NCBI GenBank assembly: GCA_958298945.1
Contig: OY282608.1
Span: 75,316,806 to 75,380,805, forward strand
DNA length: 64,000 nucleotides
DNA from: Atherix ibis
Lineage: Eukaryota > Arthropoda > Insecta > Diptera > Athericidae
Direction of reading: 5' to 3'
The position numbers and the translations under genes are program-made. Below the pieces are notes generated by a model that ran no database searches, was not told the origin of the DNA, and worked only from the letters and a program-made list of their open reading frames with translations. This document shows, one piece after another, positions 23,617 through 36,055 of the stretch. Position 1 is the stretch's first letter. Each line of letters starts with the position of its first letter.

Positions 23617-25508
23617 TTGGTTTGTTGTTTTGTTGGTTTGTCGGTTTGTTGGTTTGTTGGTTTGTTGATTTGTTGGTTTGTTCGTTTGTTGGTTTGTTGG
23701 TTTGTTGGTTTGTTTGTTTTTTGGTTTGTTGGGTTGTTGGTTTGTTGGTTTGTTGGTTTGTTCGTTTGTTGGTTTGTTGCTTTGTTGGTTTGTTGGTTTG
23801 TTGGTTTTTTTGGCTTGTTGGTTTGTTGGTTTGTTGGTTTGTTGGTTTGTAGGTTTCTTGGTTTGTCGGTTTGTTGGTTTGCTGGCTTGTTGGTTTATTG
23901 GTTTGTTGGTTTGTTGGTTTGTTGGTTTGTTGGTTTGTTGGTTTGTTTGTTTGTTGGTTTGTTGGCTTGTTGGTTTGTTGGTTTATTGGTTTGTTGGTTT
24001 GTTGGTTACTTGGTTTGTTGGTTTGTTGGTTTGTTGGTTTGTTGGCTTGTTGGTTTATTGGTTTGTTGGTTTGTTGGTTTGTTGGTTTGTTGGTTTGTTT
24101 GTTTGCTGGTTTGGTCGTTTGTTGGCTTGTTGGTTTATTGGCTTGTTGGTTTGATGGTTTGTTGGTTTGTTTGTTTGTTAGTTTGTGTGTTTGTTGGCTT
24201 GTTGGTTTGTTGGCTTGTTGGCTTGTTGGTTTGTAGGTTTGTTGGTTTGTTGGTTAGTTGGTTTGTTGGTTTGTTGGTTTGTTGGTTTATTGGTTTGTTG
24301 ATTTTTTGGTTTGTTGGTCTGTTGGTTTGTTGGTTTGTTGGTTTGTTGGTTTGTTGGTTTGTTGGTTTGTAGGTTTGTTGGTTTGTTGGCTTGTTGGATT
24401 GTTGGTTTGTTGGTTTGTTGGTTTGTTCGTTTGTTGGTTTGTTGCTTTGTTCGTTTGTTGGTTTGTTGGTTTGTTGGTTAGTTGGTTTGTTGGTTTGTTG
24501 GTTTGTTGGTTTATTGGTTTGTTGATATTTTGGTTTGTTGGTCTGTTGGTTTGTTGGTTTGTTGGTTTGTTGGTTTGTTGGTTTGTTGGTTCGTTGGTTT
24601 GTTGGTTTGTTGGTTTGTTGGTTTGTTGGTTTGTTGGTTTGTTGGTTTGTTTGTTTGTTGGTCTGTTGGCTTGTTGGTTTTTTGGCTTGTTGGTTTGTTG
24701 GTTTGTTGGTTTGTTGGTTTGTTGGTTTGTTTCTTTGTTGGTTTGTTCGGTTGTTGGGTTATTGGTTTTTTGGCTTATTGGCTTGTTGGTTTGTTGGTAT
24801 GTTTGTTTGTTGGTTTGTTGGTTTGTTGGTTTGTTGGTTTGTTCTTTTGTTGGTTTTTTGGTTTTTTGGTTTGTTGGTTTGTTGGTTTGTTGGCTTGTTG
24901 GTTTGTTGGCTTGTTGGTTTGTTTGTTTGTTGGTTTGTTAGTTTGTTCGTTTGTTGTTTTGTTGGTTTGTTGGTTTGTTCGCTTGTGAGTTTGTTGGCTT
25001 GTTGGTTTGTTGGCTTGTTGGCTTGTTGGTTTGTTGGTTTGTTGGTTTGTGGGTTTGTTGGTTTGTGGGTTTGTTGGTTTGTTGGTTTGTTGGTTTGTTC
25101 GTTTGTTGGTTTTTTGGTTTGTTGGTTTGTTGGTTTGTTGGTTTGTTGGTTTGTTGGCTTGTTGGTTTGTTGGCTTGTTGGCTTTTTGGTTTGTTGGTTT
25201 GTTGGTTTGTTGGTTTGTTGGTTTGTTGGCTTGTTGGCTTGATGGTTTGTTGGTTTGTTGGTTTGTTGGTTTGTTTGTTTGTTTGTTTTTTGGTTTGTTG
25301 GTTTGTTGGTTTATTGGTTTGTTCGTTTGTTGGTTTTTTGCTTTGTTGGTTTGTTGGCTTGTTGGTTTGTTGGTTTGTTGGTTTGTTGGGTTGTAGGTTT
25401 CTTGGTTTGTTGGTTTGTTGGCTTGTTGGATTGTTGGTTTGTTGGTTTGTTGGTTTGTTCGTTTGTTGGTTTGTTGCTTTGTTCGTTTGTTGGTTTGTTG
25501 GTTTGTTG
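23617..25508 (+). repeat. 2.17-kb-spaced duplication, copy B
   Basis: This is the partner of copy A at offset 2170. The 278 bases between the copies (23,339-23,616) repeat material also found near 21.6 kb, including the GGTTTTTTTGGCTTG irregularity. Copy B in turn overlaps the left unit of the next duplication, so duplications here are nested. Confidence 0.85.
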
Positions 25509-25925
25509 GTTTTTTGGTTTGTTGGTTTGTTGGCTTGTTGGTTTGTTGATTTGTTGGTTTGTTGGTTTGATGGTTTGTTAGTTTGTTGGTTTGTTCGTTT
25601 GTTGGTTTTTTGGTTTTTTGGTTTGTTGGTTTGTTGGTTTGTTGGCTTGTTGGTTTGTTGGCTTGTTGGTTTGTTGGCTTGTTGGCTTGTTGGTTTGTTG
25701 GTTTGTTGGTTTGTTGGTTTGTTGGTTTGTTGGTTTGTTGGCTTGTTGGTTTGTTGGTTTGTTCGTTTGTTGGTTTGTTGGTCACTTGATTTGTTGGTTT
25801 GTTTGTTTGTTCTTTTGTTGGTTTGTTGGTTTGTTGGTTTGTTGGTTTGTTGTTTTGTTGGTTTGTCGGTTTGTTTGTTTGTTGGTTTGTTGATTTGTTG
25901 GTTTGTTCGTTTGTTGGTTTGTTGG
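24014..25925 (+). repeat. 1.9-kb tandem duplication, left unit
   Basis: The sequence from 24,014 matches that from 25,926 at an offset of 1912 (239 octamer lengths), rising to 1960 (245) after about 26.5 kb. The right end of matching in this unit (about 25,942) coincides with the start of the next unit, so the units sit head to tail. Confidence 0.8.
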
Positions 25926-27902
25926 TTTGTTGGTTTGTTGGTTTGTTGGTTTGTTGGCTTGTTGGTTTATTGGTTTGTTGGTTTGTTGGTTTGTTGGTTT
26001 GTTGGTTTGTTTGTTTGCTGGTTTGGTCGTTTGTTGGCTTGTTGGTTTATTGGCTTGTTGGTTTGATTGTTTGTTGGTTTGTTTGTTTGTTAGTTTGTGT
26101 GTTTGTTGGCTTGTTGGTTTGTTGGCTTGTTGGCTTGTTGGTTTGTAGGTTTGTTGGTTTGTTGGTTAGTTGGTTTGTTGGTTTGTTGGTTTGTTGGTTT
26201 ATTGGTTTGTTGATTTTTTGGTTTGTTGGTCTGTTGGTTTGTTGGTTTGTTGGTTTGTTGGTTTGTTGGTTTGTTGGTGTGTAGGTTTGTTGGTTTGTTG
26301 GCTTGTTGGATTGTTGGTTTGTTGGTTTGTTGGTTTGTTCGTTTGTTGGTTTGTTGCTTTGTTCGTTTGTTGGTTTGTTGGTTTGTTGGTTAGTTGGTTT
26401 GTTGGTTTGTTGGTTTGTTGGTTTATTGGTTTGTTGATTTTTTGGTTTGTTGGTCTGTTGGTTTGTTGGTTTGTTGGTTTGTTGGTTTGTTGGTTTGTTG
26501 GTTTGTTGGTTTGTTGGTTTGTTGGTTTGTTGGTTTGTTGGTTTGTTGGATTGTTGGTTTGTTGGTTTGTTGGTTTGTTGGTTTGTTGGTTTGTTGGTTT
26601 GTTGGTTTGTTTGTTTGTTGGTCTGTTGGCTTGTTGGTTTTTTGGCTTGTTGGTTTGTTGGTTTGTTGGTTTGTTGGTTTGTTGGTTTGTTTCTTTGTTG
26701 GTTTGTTCGGTTGTTGGGTTGTTGGTTTTTTGGCTTGTTGGCTTGTTGGTTTGTTGGTATGTTTGTTTGTTGGTTTGTTGGTTTGTTGGTTTGTTGGTTT
26801 GTTCTTTTGTTGGTTTTTTGGTTTTTTGGTTTGTTGGTTTGTTGGTTTGTTGGCTTGTTGGTTTGTTGGCTTGTTGGTTTGTTTGTTTGTTGGTTTGTTA
26901 GTTTGTTCGTTTGTTGTTTTGTTGGTTTGTTGGTTTGTTCGCTTGTGAGTTTGTTGGCTTGTTGGTTTGTTGGCTTGTTGGCTTGTTGGTTTGTTGGTTT
27001 GTTGGTTTGTGGGTTTGTTGGTTTGTGGGTTTGTTGGTTTGTTGGTTTGTTGGTTTGTTCGTTTGTTGGTTTTTTGGTTTGTTGGTTTGTTGGTTTGTTG
27101 GTTTGTTGGTTTGTTGGGTTGTTGGTTTGTTGGATTGTTGGCTTTTTGGTTTGTTGGTTTGTTGGTTTGTTGGTTTGTTGGTTTGTTGGCTTGTTGGCTT
27201 GATGGTTTGTTGGTTTGTTGGTTTGTTGGTTTGTTTGTTTGTTTGTTTTTGGGTTTGTTGGTTTGTTGGTTTATTGGTTTGTTCGTTTGTTGGTTTTTTG
27301 CTTTGTTGGTTTGTTGGCTTGTTGGTTTGTTGGTTTGTTGGTTTGTTGGTTTGTAGGTTTCTTGGTTTGTTGGTTTGTTGGCTTGTTGGATTGTTGGTTT
27401 GTTGGTTTGTTGGTTTGTTCGTTTGTTGGTTTGTTGCTTTGTTCGTTTGTTGGTTTGTTGGTTTGTTGGTTTTTTGGTTTGTTGGTTTGTTGGCTTGTTG
27501 GTTTGTTGATTTGTTGGTTTGTTGGTTTGATGGTTTGTTAGTTTGTTGGTTTGTTCGTTTGTTGGTTTTTTGGTTTTTTGGTTTGTTGGTTTGTTGGTTT
27601 GTTGGCTTGTTGGTTTGTTGGCTTGTTGGTTTGTTGGCTTGTTGGCTTGTTGGTTTGTTGGTTTGTTGGTTTGTTGGTTTGTTGGTTTGTTGGTTTGTTG
27701 GCTTGTTGGTTTGTTGGTTTGTTCGTTTGTTGGTTTGTTGGTCACTTGATTTGTTGGTTTGTTTGTTTGTTCTTTTGTTGGTTTGTTGGTTTCTTGGTTT
27801 GTTGGTTTGTTGTTTTGTTGGTTTGTCGGTTTGTTTGTTTGTTGGTTTGTTGATTTGTTGGTTTGTTCGTTTGTTGGTTTGTTGGTTTGTTGGTTTGTTG
27901 GT
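25926..27902 (+). repeat. 1.9-kb tandem duplication, right unit
   Basis: This unit is the same as the left one with 48 extra bases, six octamers, near 26,470-26,560, where a GGATTGTT unit lies in a longer uniform run. Later differences are substitutions, such as GGGTTGTTGG near 27115 and GGTTTCTTGG near 27790. Confidence 0.8.
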
Positions 27903-30900
27903 TTGTTTGTTTTTTGGTTTGTTGGTTTGTTGGTTTGTTGGTTTGTTGGTTTGTTCGTTTGTTGGTTTGTTGCTTTGTTGGTTTGTTGGTTTGTTGGTTT
28001 TTTTGGCTTGTTGGTTTGTTGGTTTGTTGGTTTGTTGGTTTGTAGGTTTCTTGGTTTGTTGGTTTGTTGGTTTGTTGGCTTGTTGGTTTATTGGTTTGTT
28101 GGTTTGTTGGTTTGTTGGTTTGTTGGTTTGTTGGTTTGTTTGTTTGTTGGTTTGTTGGTTTGTTGGCTTGTTGGCTTGTTGGTTTGTTGGTTTGTTGGTT
28201 TGTTGGTTTGTTGGCTTGTTGGTTTGTTGGTTTGTTCGTTTGTTGGTTTGTTGGTCACTTGATTTGTTGGTTTGTTTGTTTGTTCTTTTGTTGGTTTGTT
28301 GGTTTGTTGGTTTGTTGGTTTGTTGGTTTGTTGTTTTGTTGGTTTGTCGGTTTGTTGGTTTGTTGGTTTGTTGATTTGTTGGTTTGTTCGTTTGTTGGTT
28401 TGTTGGTTTGTTGGTTTGTTTGTTTTTTGGTTTGTTGGTTTGTTGGTTTGTTGGTTTGTTGGTTTGTTCGTTTGTTGGTTTGTTGCTTTGTTGGTTTGTT
28501 GGTTTGTTGGTGTTTTGGGCTTGTTGGTTTGTTGGTTTGTTGGTTTGTTGGTTTGTAGGTTTCTTGGTTTGTCGGTTTGTTGGTTTGCTGGCTTGTTGGT
28601 TTATTGGTTTGTTGGTTTGTTGGTTTGTTGGTTTGTTGGTTTGTTGGTTTGTTGGTTTGTTTGTTTGTTGGTTTGTTGGCTTGTTGGTTTGTTGGTTTAT
28701 TGGTTTGTTGGTTTGTTGGTTACTTGGTTTGTTGGTTTGTTGGTTTGTTGGTTTGTTGGCTTGTTGGTTTTTTGGTTTGTTGGTTTGTTGGTTTGTTGGT
28801 TTGTTGGTTTGTTTGTTTGCTGGTTTGGTCGTTTGTTGGCTTGTTGGTTTATTGGCTTGTTGGTTTGATGATTTGTTGGTTTGTTTGTTTGTTAGTTTGT
28901 GTGTTTGTTGGCTTGTTGGTTTGTTGGCTTGTTGGCTTGTTGGTTTGTAGGTTTGTTGGTTTGTTGGTTAGTTGGTTTGTTGGTTTGTTGGTTTGTTGGT
29001 TTATTGGTTTGTTGATTTTTTGGTTTGTTGGTCTGTTGGTTTGTTGGTTTGTTGGTTTGTTGGTTTGTTGGTTTGTTGGTTTGTTGGTTTGTTGGTTTGT
29101 TGGTTTGTTGGTTTGTTTGTTTGTTGGCTTGTTGGTTTTTTGGCTTGTTGGTTTGTTGGTTTGTTGGTTTGTTGGTTTGTTGGTTTGTTTCTTTGTTGGT
29201 TTGTTCGGTTGTTGGGTTGTTGGTTTTTTGGCTTGTTGGCTTGTTGGTTTGTTGGTATGTTTGTTTGTTGATTTCTTGGTTTGTTGGTTTGTTGGTTTGT
29301 TGGTTTGTTCGTTTGTTGGTTTTTTGGTTTTTTGGTTTGTTGGTTTGTTGGTTTGTTGGCTTGTTGGTTTGTTGGCTTGTTGGTTTGTTGGTTTGTTGGT
29401 TTGTTAGTTTGTACGTTTGTTGTTTTGTTGGTTTGTTGGTTTGTTCGCTTGTGAGTTTGTTGGCTTGTTGGCTTGTTGGTTTGTTGGTTTGTTGGTTTGT
29501 TGGCTTGTTGGTTTGTTGGCTTGTTGGCTTTTTGGTTTGTTGGTTTGTTGGTTTGTTGGTTTGTTGGTTTGTTGGTTTGTTTTCTTGTTGGCTTGATGGT
29601 TTGTTGGTTTGTTGGTTTGTTGGTTTGTTCATTTGTTTGTTTTTTGGTTTGTTGGTTTGTTGGTTTGTTGGTTTAGTGGTTTGTTCGTTTGTTGGTTTTT
29701 TGCTTTGTTGGTTTGTTGGCTTGTTGGTTTGTTGGTTTCTTGGTTTGTTGGTTTGTAGGTTTCTTGGTTTGTTGGTTTGTTGGTTTGTTGGCTTGTTGGA
29801 TTATTGGTTTTTTGGTTTGTTGGTTTGTTTGCTTGTTGGTTTGTTGGTTTGATGGTTTGTTGGTTTGTTGGTTTGTTCGTTTGTTGGTTTTTGGTTTTTT
29901 GGTTTGTTGGTTTGTTGGTTTGTTGGCTTGTTGGTTTGTTGGCTTGTTGGCTTGTTGGTTTGTTGGTTTATTGTTTTGTTGGTTTGTTGATTTGTTGGTT
30001 TGTTCGTTTGTTGGTTTGTTGGTTTGTTGGTTTGTTTGTTTTTTGGTTTGTTGGTTTGTTGGTTTGTTGGTTTGTTGGTATGTTGGTTTGTTCGTTTGTT
30101 GGTTTGTTGCTTTGTTGGTTTGTTGGTTTGTTGGTTTTTTTGGCTTGTTGGTTTGTAGGTTTCTTGGTTTGTTGGTTTGTTGGTTTGTTGGTTTGTTTGT
30201 TTTTTGGTTTGTTGGTTTGTTGGTTTGTTGGTTTGTTGGTTTGTTCGTTTGTTGGTTTGTTGTTTTGTTGGTTTGTTGGTTTGATGGTTTTTTTGGCTTG
30301 TTGGTTTGTTGGTTTGTTAGTTTGTTGGTTTGTAGGTTTCTTGGTTTGTTGGTTTGTTGGTTTGTTGGCTTGTTGGTTTATTGGTTTGTTGGTTTGTTGG
30401 TTTGTTGGTTTGTTGGTTTGTTGGTTTGTTGGTTTGTTTGTTTGTTGGTTTGTTGGCTTGTTGGTTTGTTGGTTTATTGGTTTGTTGGTTTGTTGGTTAC
30501 TTGGTTTGTTGGTTTGTTGGTTTGTTGGCTTGTTGGTTTATTGGTTTGTTGGTTTGTTGGTTTGTTGGTTTGTTGGTTTGTCTGTTTGCTGGTTTGGTCG
30601 TTTGTTGGCTTGTTGGTTTATTGGCTTGGTGGTTTGATGGTTTGTTGGTATGTTGGTTTGTTGGTTTGTTGGTTTGTTGGTTTGTTGGTTTGTTGGTTTG
30701 TTGGTTTGTTGGTTTGTTGGTTTGTTTGTTTGTTGGTTTGTGTGTTTGTTGGCTTGTTGATTTGTTGGCTTGTTGGCTTGTTGGTTTGTTGGTTTGTTGG
30801 TTTGTTGGTTTGTTGGTTTGTTGGATTGTTGGTTTGTTGGTTTGTTTGTTTGTTGGTTTTTTGGTTTGTTGGTTTGTTGGTTTGTTGGTTTGTTGGTTTG

Positions 30901-31120
30901 TTGGTTTGTTGGTTTGTTGGTTACTTGGTTTGTTGGTTTGTTAGTTGGTTGGCTTGTTGGTTTATTGGTTTGTCGGTTTGTTGGTTTGTTGGTTTGTTGG
31001 TTTGTTTGTTTGTTGGTTTGGTTGTTTGTTGGCTTGTTGGTTTATTGGCTTGTTGGTTTGTTGGTTTGTTGGCTTGTTGGTTTGTTCGTTTGTTGGTTTG
31101 TTGGTTTGTTAGTTTGTTCA
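27903..31120 (+). repeat. Array segment, second variant family continued
   Basis: Octamers here carry GTAGGTTTCTTGG, GGTTTTTTTGGCTTG (about 27995, 30135 and 30287), a variant GGTGTTTTGGGCTTG near 28508, GGTCACTTGATTTG near 28254 and an M2 G-form near 29446. The stretch at about 30.35-30.64 kb matches 33.09-33.38 kb at an offset of 2739. No M1 ending is present. Confidence 0.65.
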
Positions 31121-31129
31121 TTTGTTGGC

Positions 31130-31380
31130 TTGTTGGTTACTTGATTTGTTGGTTTTTTGGTCTGTTGGCTTGTTGGTTTGTTGTTTTGTTGGTTTGTTAG
31201 TTTCTAGGTTTATTTGTTTGTTGGTTTGTTTGTTTATTGGTTTGTACGTTTGTTGGTTTGTTGGTTACTTGGTTTGTTCGTTTGTTCGTTTGTTCGTTTG
31301 TTCGTTTGTTCGTTTTTCGTTTGTTCGTTTGTTCGTTTGTTGGTTTGTTCATTTGTTGGTTTGTTGGTTTGTTGGTTGGT
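31130..31380 (+). repeat. Block with CGTTTGTT cluster, copy 1
   Basis: The segment runs from GGTTACTTGATTTG, through GTTTCTAGGTTTATTTG and TTGGTTTGTACG, into a cluster of CGTTTGTT units at about 31277-31340 with one shortened unit, CGTTTTTCG, near 31314. The same order recurs from 34,301 at offset 3171. The cluster is the densest set of position-1 C variants I noticed, and gives several closely spaced CG dinucleotides in otherwise CG-poor sequence. Confidence 0.75.
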
Positions 31381-32537
31381 TGGTTTGTTGGTTTGTTGGT
31401 TTGTTGCTTTGTTGGTTTGTTCGTTTATTATTTTGTTGGTTTGTTGGTTTGTTCATTTGTTGGTTTGTTGGTTTGTTGGATTGTTGGTTTGTTGGTTTGT
31501 TGGTTTGTTTGTTTGTTGGTTTTTTGGTTTGTTGGTTTGTTGGTTTGTTGGTTTGTTGGTTTGTTGGTTTGTTGGTTACTTGGTTTGTTGGTTTGTTAGT
31601 TGGTTGGCTTGTTGGTTTATTGGTTTGTCGGTTTGTTGGTTTGTTGGTTTGTTGGTTTGTTTGTTTGTTGGTTTGGTTGTTTGTTGGCTTGTTGGTTTAT
31701 TGGCTTGTTGGTTTGTTGGTTTGTTGGCTTGTTGGTTTGTTCGTTTGTTGGTTTGTTGGTTTGTTAGTTTGTTCGTTTGTTGGCTTGTTGGTTACTTGAT
31801 TTGTTGGTTTTTTGGTCTGTTGGTATGTTGGCTTGTTGGTTTGTTGGTTTGTTGGTTTGTAGGTTTATTTGTTTGTTGGTTTGTTTGTTTGTTGGTGTGT
31901 ACGTTTGTTAGTTTGTTGGTTTGTTCGTTTGTTGGTTTGTTGGTTTGTTTGTCTGTTGGTTTGTGTGTTTGTTAGCTTGTTGGTTTGTTTGCTTTTTGGC
32001 TTGTTGGTTTGTTGGTTTGTTGGTTTGTTGGTTTGTTGGTTTGTTGGTTTGTTGGTTTGTTGGTTTGTTGGTTTGTTGGTTTGTTTGTTTGTTGGTTTTT
32101 TGGTTTGTTGGTTTGTTGGTTTGTTGGTTTGTTGGTTTGTTGGTTTGTTGGTTTGTTGGTTTGTTGGTTTGTTGGCTTGTTGGCTTGTTGGTTTGTTGGT
32201 TTGTTGGTTTGTTGGTTTGTTCGTTTGTTGGTTTGTTAGTTTGTTGGTTTGTTGGTTTTTTGGTTTGTTGGCTTGTTGGTTTGTTGGGTTGTTGGTTTGT
32301 TGGTTTATTGGTTTGTTGGTTTGTTGGTTTGCTGGTTTGTTCGTTTGTTGGTTTTTTGGTTTGTTGGTTTGTTGGTTTGTTGGTTTGTTTATTTGTTTGT
32401 TTGTTTTTTGGTTTGTTGGTTTGTTGGTTTGCTGGTTTGTTGGTTTGTTCGTTTGTTGGTTTTTTGGTTTGTTGGTTTGTTGGTTTGTTGGTTTGTTGGG
32501 TTGTTGGTTTGTTGGTTTCTTGGTTTGTTGGTTTGTT

Positions 32538-32781
32538 GGTTACTTGGTTTGTTGGTTTGTTGGTTTGTTGGCTTGTTGGTTTACTGGTTTGTTGGTTTGT
32601 TGGTTTGTTGCTTTGTTGGTTTGTTTGTTTGTTGGTTTGGTCGTTTGTTGGCTTGTTGGTTTATTGGCTTGTTGGTTTGATAGTTTGTTGGCTTGTTGGT
32701 TTGTTCGTTTGTTATTTTGTTGGTTTGTTGGTTTGTTGGTTTGTTGGTTTGTTCGTTTGTTGGTGTTGGTTACTTGATTTG
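32538..32781 (+). repeat. Module M1, copy 9
   Basis: This 244-bp copy is the first M1 after a gap of about 15.7 kb. The GGTGTT ending at 32762 is followed by neither M3 nor M4. It runs instead into GGTATGTTGG and the GGTTTTTTTGGCTTG family, so it marks a junction between the two large variant families. Confidence 0.75.
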
Positions 32782-34300
32782 TTGGTTTGTTGGTTTGTTG
32801 GTTTGTTGGTTTGTTGGTATGTTGGTTTGTTCGTTTGTTGGTTTGTTGCTTTGTTGGTTTGTTGGTTTGTTGGTTTTTTTGGCTTGTTGGTTTGTAGGTT
32901 TCTTGGTTTGTTGGTTTGTTGGTTTGTTGGTTTGTTTGTTTTTTGGTTTGTTGGTTTGTTGGTTTGTTGGTTTGTTGGTTTGTTCGTTTGTTGGTTTGTT
33001 GTTTTGTTGGTTTGTTGGTTTGATGGTTTTTTTGGCTTTTTGGTTTGTTGGTTTGTTAGTTTGTTGGTTTGTAGGTTTCTTGGTTTGTTGGTTTGTTGGT
33101 TTGTTGGCTTGTTGGTTTATTGGTTTGTTGGTTTGTTGGTTTGTTGGTTTGTTGGTTTGTTGGTTTGTTGGTTTGTTTGTTTGTTGGTTTGTTGGCTTGT
33201 TGGTTTGTTGGTTTATTGGTTTGTTGGTTTGTTGGTTACTTGGTTTGTTGGTTTGTTGGTTTGTTGGCTTGTTGGTTTATTGGTTTGTTGGTTTGTTGGT
33301 TTGTTGGTTTGTTGGTTTGTTTGTTTGCTGGTTTGGTCGTTTGTTGGCTTGTTGGAGTATTGGCTTGGTGGTTTGATGGTTTGTTGGTTTGTTTGTTTGT
33401 TAGTTTGTGTGTTTGTTGGCTTGTTGGTTTGTTGGCTTGTTGGCTTGTTGGTTTGTTGGTTTGTTGGTTTGTTGGTTTGGTGGTTAGTTGGTTTGTTGGT
33501 TTGTTGGTTTGTTGGTTTATTGGTTTGTTGATTTGTTGGTTTGTTGGTCTGTTGGTTTGTTGGTTTGTTGGTTTGTTGGTTTGTTGGTTTGTTGGTTTGT
33601 TGGTTTGTTGGTTTGTTGGTTTGTTTGTTTTTTGGTCTGTTGGCTTGTTGGTTTTTTGGCTTGTTGGTTTGTTGGTTTGTTGGTTTGTTGGCTTGTTGGT
33701 TTGTTTCTTTGTTGGTTTGTTCGGTTGTTGGGTTGTTGGTTTTTTGGCTTGTTGGCTTGTTGGTTTGTTGGTATGTTTGTGTGTTGGTTTGTTGGTTTGT
33801 TGGTTTGTTGGTTTGTTGGTATGTTGGTTTGTTGGTTTGTTGGTTTGTTGGTTTGTTGGTTTGTTGGTTTGTTGGTTTGTTGGTTTGTTGGTTTGTTTGT
33901 TTGTTGGTTTGTGTGTTTGTTGGCTTGTTGGTTTGTTGGCTTGTTGGCTTGTTGGTTTGTTGGTTTGTTGGTTTGTTGGTTTGTTGGTTTGTTGGATTGT
34001 TGGTTTGTTGGTTTGTTTGTTTGTTGGTTTTTTGGTTTGTTGGTTTGTTGGTTTGTTGGTTTGTTGGTTTGTTGGTTTGTTGGTTTGTTGGTTACTTGGT
34101 TTGTTGGTTTGTTAGTTGGTTGGCTTGTTGGTTTATTGGTTTGTCGGTTTGTTGGTTTGTTGGTTTGTTGGTTTGTTTGTTTGTTGGTTTGGTTGTTTGT
34201 TGGCTTGTTGGTTTATTGGCTTGTTGGTTTGTTGGTTTGTTGGCTTGTTGGTTTGTTCGTTTGTTGGTTTGTTGGTTTGTTAGTTTGTTCGTTTGTTGGC

Positions 34301-34560
34301 TTGTTGGTTACTTGATTTGTTGGTTTTTTGGTCTGTTGGCTTGTTGGTTTGTTGTTTTGTTGGTTTGTTAGTTTCTAGGTTTATTTGTTTGTTGGTTTGT
34401 TTGTTTATTGGTTTGTACGTTTGTTGGTTTGTTGGTTACTTGGTTTGTTCGTTTGTTCGTTTGTTCGTTTGTTCGTTTGTTCGTTTTTCGTTTGTTCGTT
34501 TGTTCGTTTGTTGGTTTGTTCATTTGTTGGTTTGTTGGTTTGTTGGTTTGTTGGTTTGTT
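34301..34560 (+). repeat. Block with CGTTTGTT cluster, copy 2
   Basis: This is the partner of 31,130-31,380 at offset 3171. It includes the CGTTTGTT cluster at about 34447-34510 and the same shortened CGTTTTTCG unit near 34485. Matching ends shortly after GGTTGGTTGG near 34562, beyond which a GGTGTT ending (34601) and M3 (34687) follow here but not in copy 1. Confidence 0.75.
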
Positions 34561-36055
34561 GGTTGGTTGGTTTGTTGGTTTGTTGGTTTGTTCGTTTGTT
34601 GGTGTTGGTTACTTGATTTGTTGGTTTGTTGGTTTGTTGGCTTGTTGGTTTGTTGGTTTGTTGGTTTGTAGGTTTGTTTGTTTGTTGGTTTGGTCGGTTG
34701 TTAGCTTGTTGCTTTTTGGCTTGTTGGCTTGTTGGCTTGTTGGTTTGTTGGTATGTTTGTTTATTGGTTTGTTGGTTTGTTGGTTTGTTGGTTTGTTGGT
34801 TTGTTGGTTTGTTGGTTTGTTGGTTTGTTGGTTTGTTGGTTTTTTGGTTTGTTGGCTTGTTGGTTTGTTGGTTTGTTGGTTTGTTGAATTGTTGGTTTTT
34901 TGGTTTGTTGGTTTGTTGGTTTGTTGGTTTGTTGGTTTGTTGGTTTGTTGGTTTGTTTGTTTGTTGGTTTGTGTGTTTGTTGGTTTGTTGGCTTGTTGGT
35001 TTGTTGGCTTGTTGGCTTGTTGGTTTGTTGGTTTGTTGGTTTGTTGGTTTGTTGGTTTTTTGGTTTGTTGGTTTGTTGGTTTGTTGGTTTGTTGGTTTGT
35101 TGGTTTGTTGGTTTGTCGGTTTTTTGGTTTGTTGGTTTGTTGGTTTGTTGGTTTGTTGGTTCGTTGGCTTGTTGGTTTGTTGGTTTGTTGGTTTGTTAGT
35201 TTGTTGGTTTGTTGCTTTGTTGGTTTGTTCGTTTGTTATTTTGTTGGTTTGTTGGTTTGTTGGTTTGTTCGTTTGTTGGTGTTGGTTACTTGATTTGTTG
35301 GTTTGTTGGTTTGTTCGTTTGTTGGTTTGTTGGTTTGTTTGTCTGTTGGTTTGTGTGTTTGTTGGCTTGTTGGTTTGTTGGCTTGTTGGCTTGTTGGTTT
35401 GTTGGTTTGTTGGTTTGTTGGTTTGTTGGTTTGTTGGCTTGTTGGTTTGTTGGTTTGTTGGTTTGTTGGTTTGTTGGTTTGTTGGTTTGTTGGTTTGTTG
35501 GATTGTTGGCTTGTTGGTTTGTTGGTTTGTTGGTTTGTTGGTTTGTTGGTTTGTTGGTTTGTTAGTTTTTTGGTTTGTTAGTTTTTTGGTTTGTTCGTTT
35601 GTTGTTTTATTAGTTTGTTGGTTTGTTCACTTGTGCGTTTGTTGGCTTGTTGGTTTGTTGGCTTGTTGGCTTGTTGGTTTGTTGGTTTGTTGGTTTGTTG
35701 GTTTGTTCGTTTGTTGGTTTGTTAGTTTGTTGGTTTGTTGGTTTTTAGGTTTGTTGGCTTGTTGGTTTGTTGGGTTGTTGGTTTGTTGGTTTATTGGTTT
35801 GTTGGTTTGTTGGTTTGCTGGTTTGTTCGTTTGTTGGTTTTTTGGTTTGTTGGTTTGTTGGTTTGTTGGTTTGTTGGTTTGTTGGTTTGTTGGTTTGTTT
35901 GTTTGTTTGTTTGTTTTTTGGTTTGTTGGTTTGTTGGTTTGTTGGTTTGTTGGTTTGTTGGTTTGTTCGTTTGTTGGTTTTTTGGTTTGTTGGTTTGTTG
36001 GTTTGTTGGTTTGTTGGCTTGTTGGTTTGTTGGTTTCTTGGTTTGTTGGTTTGTT

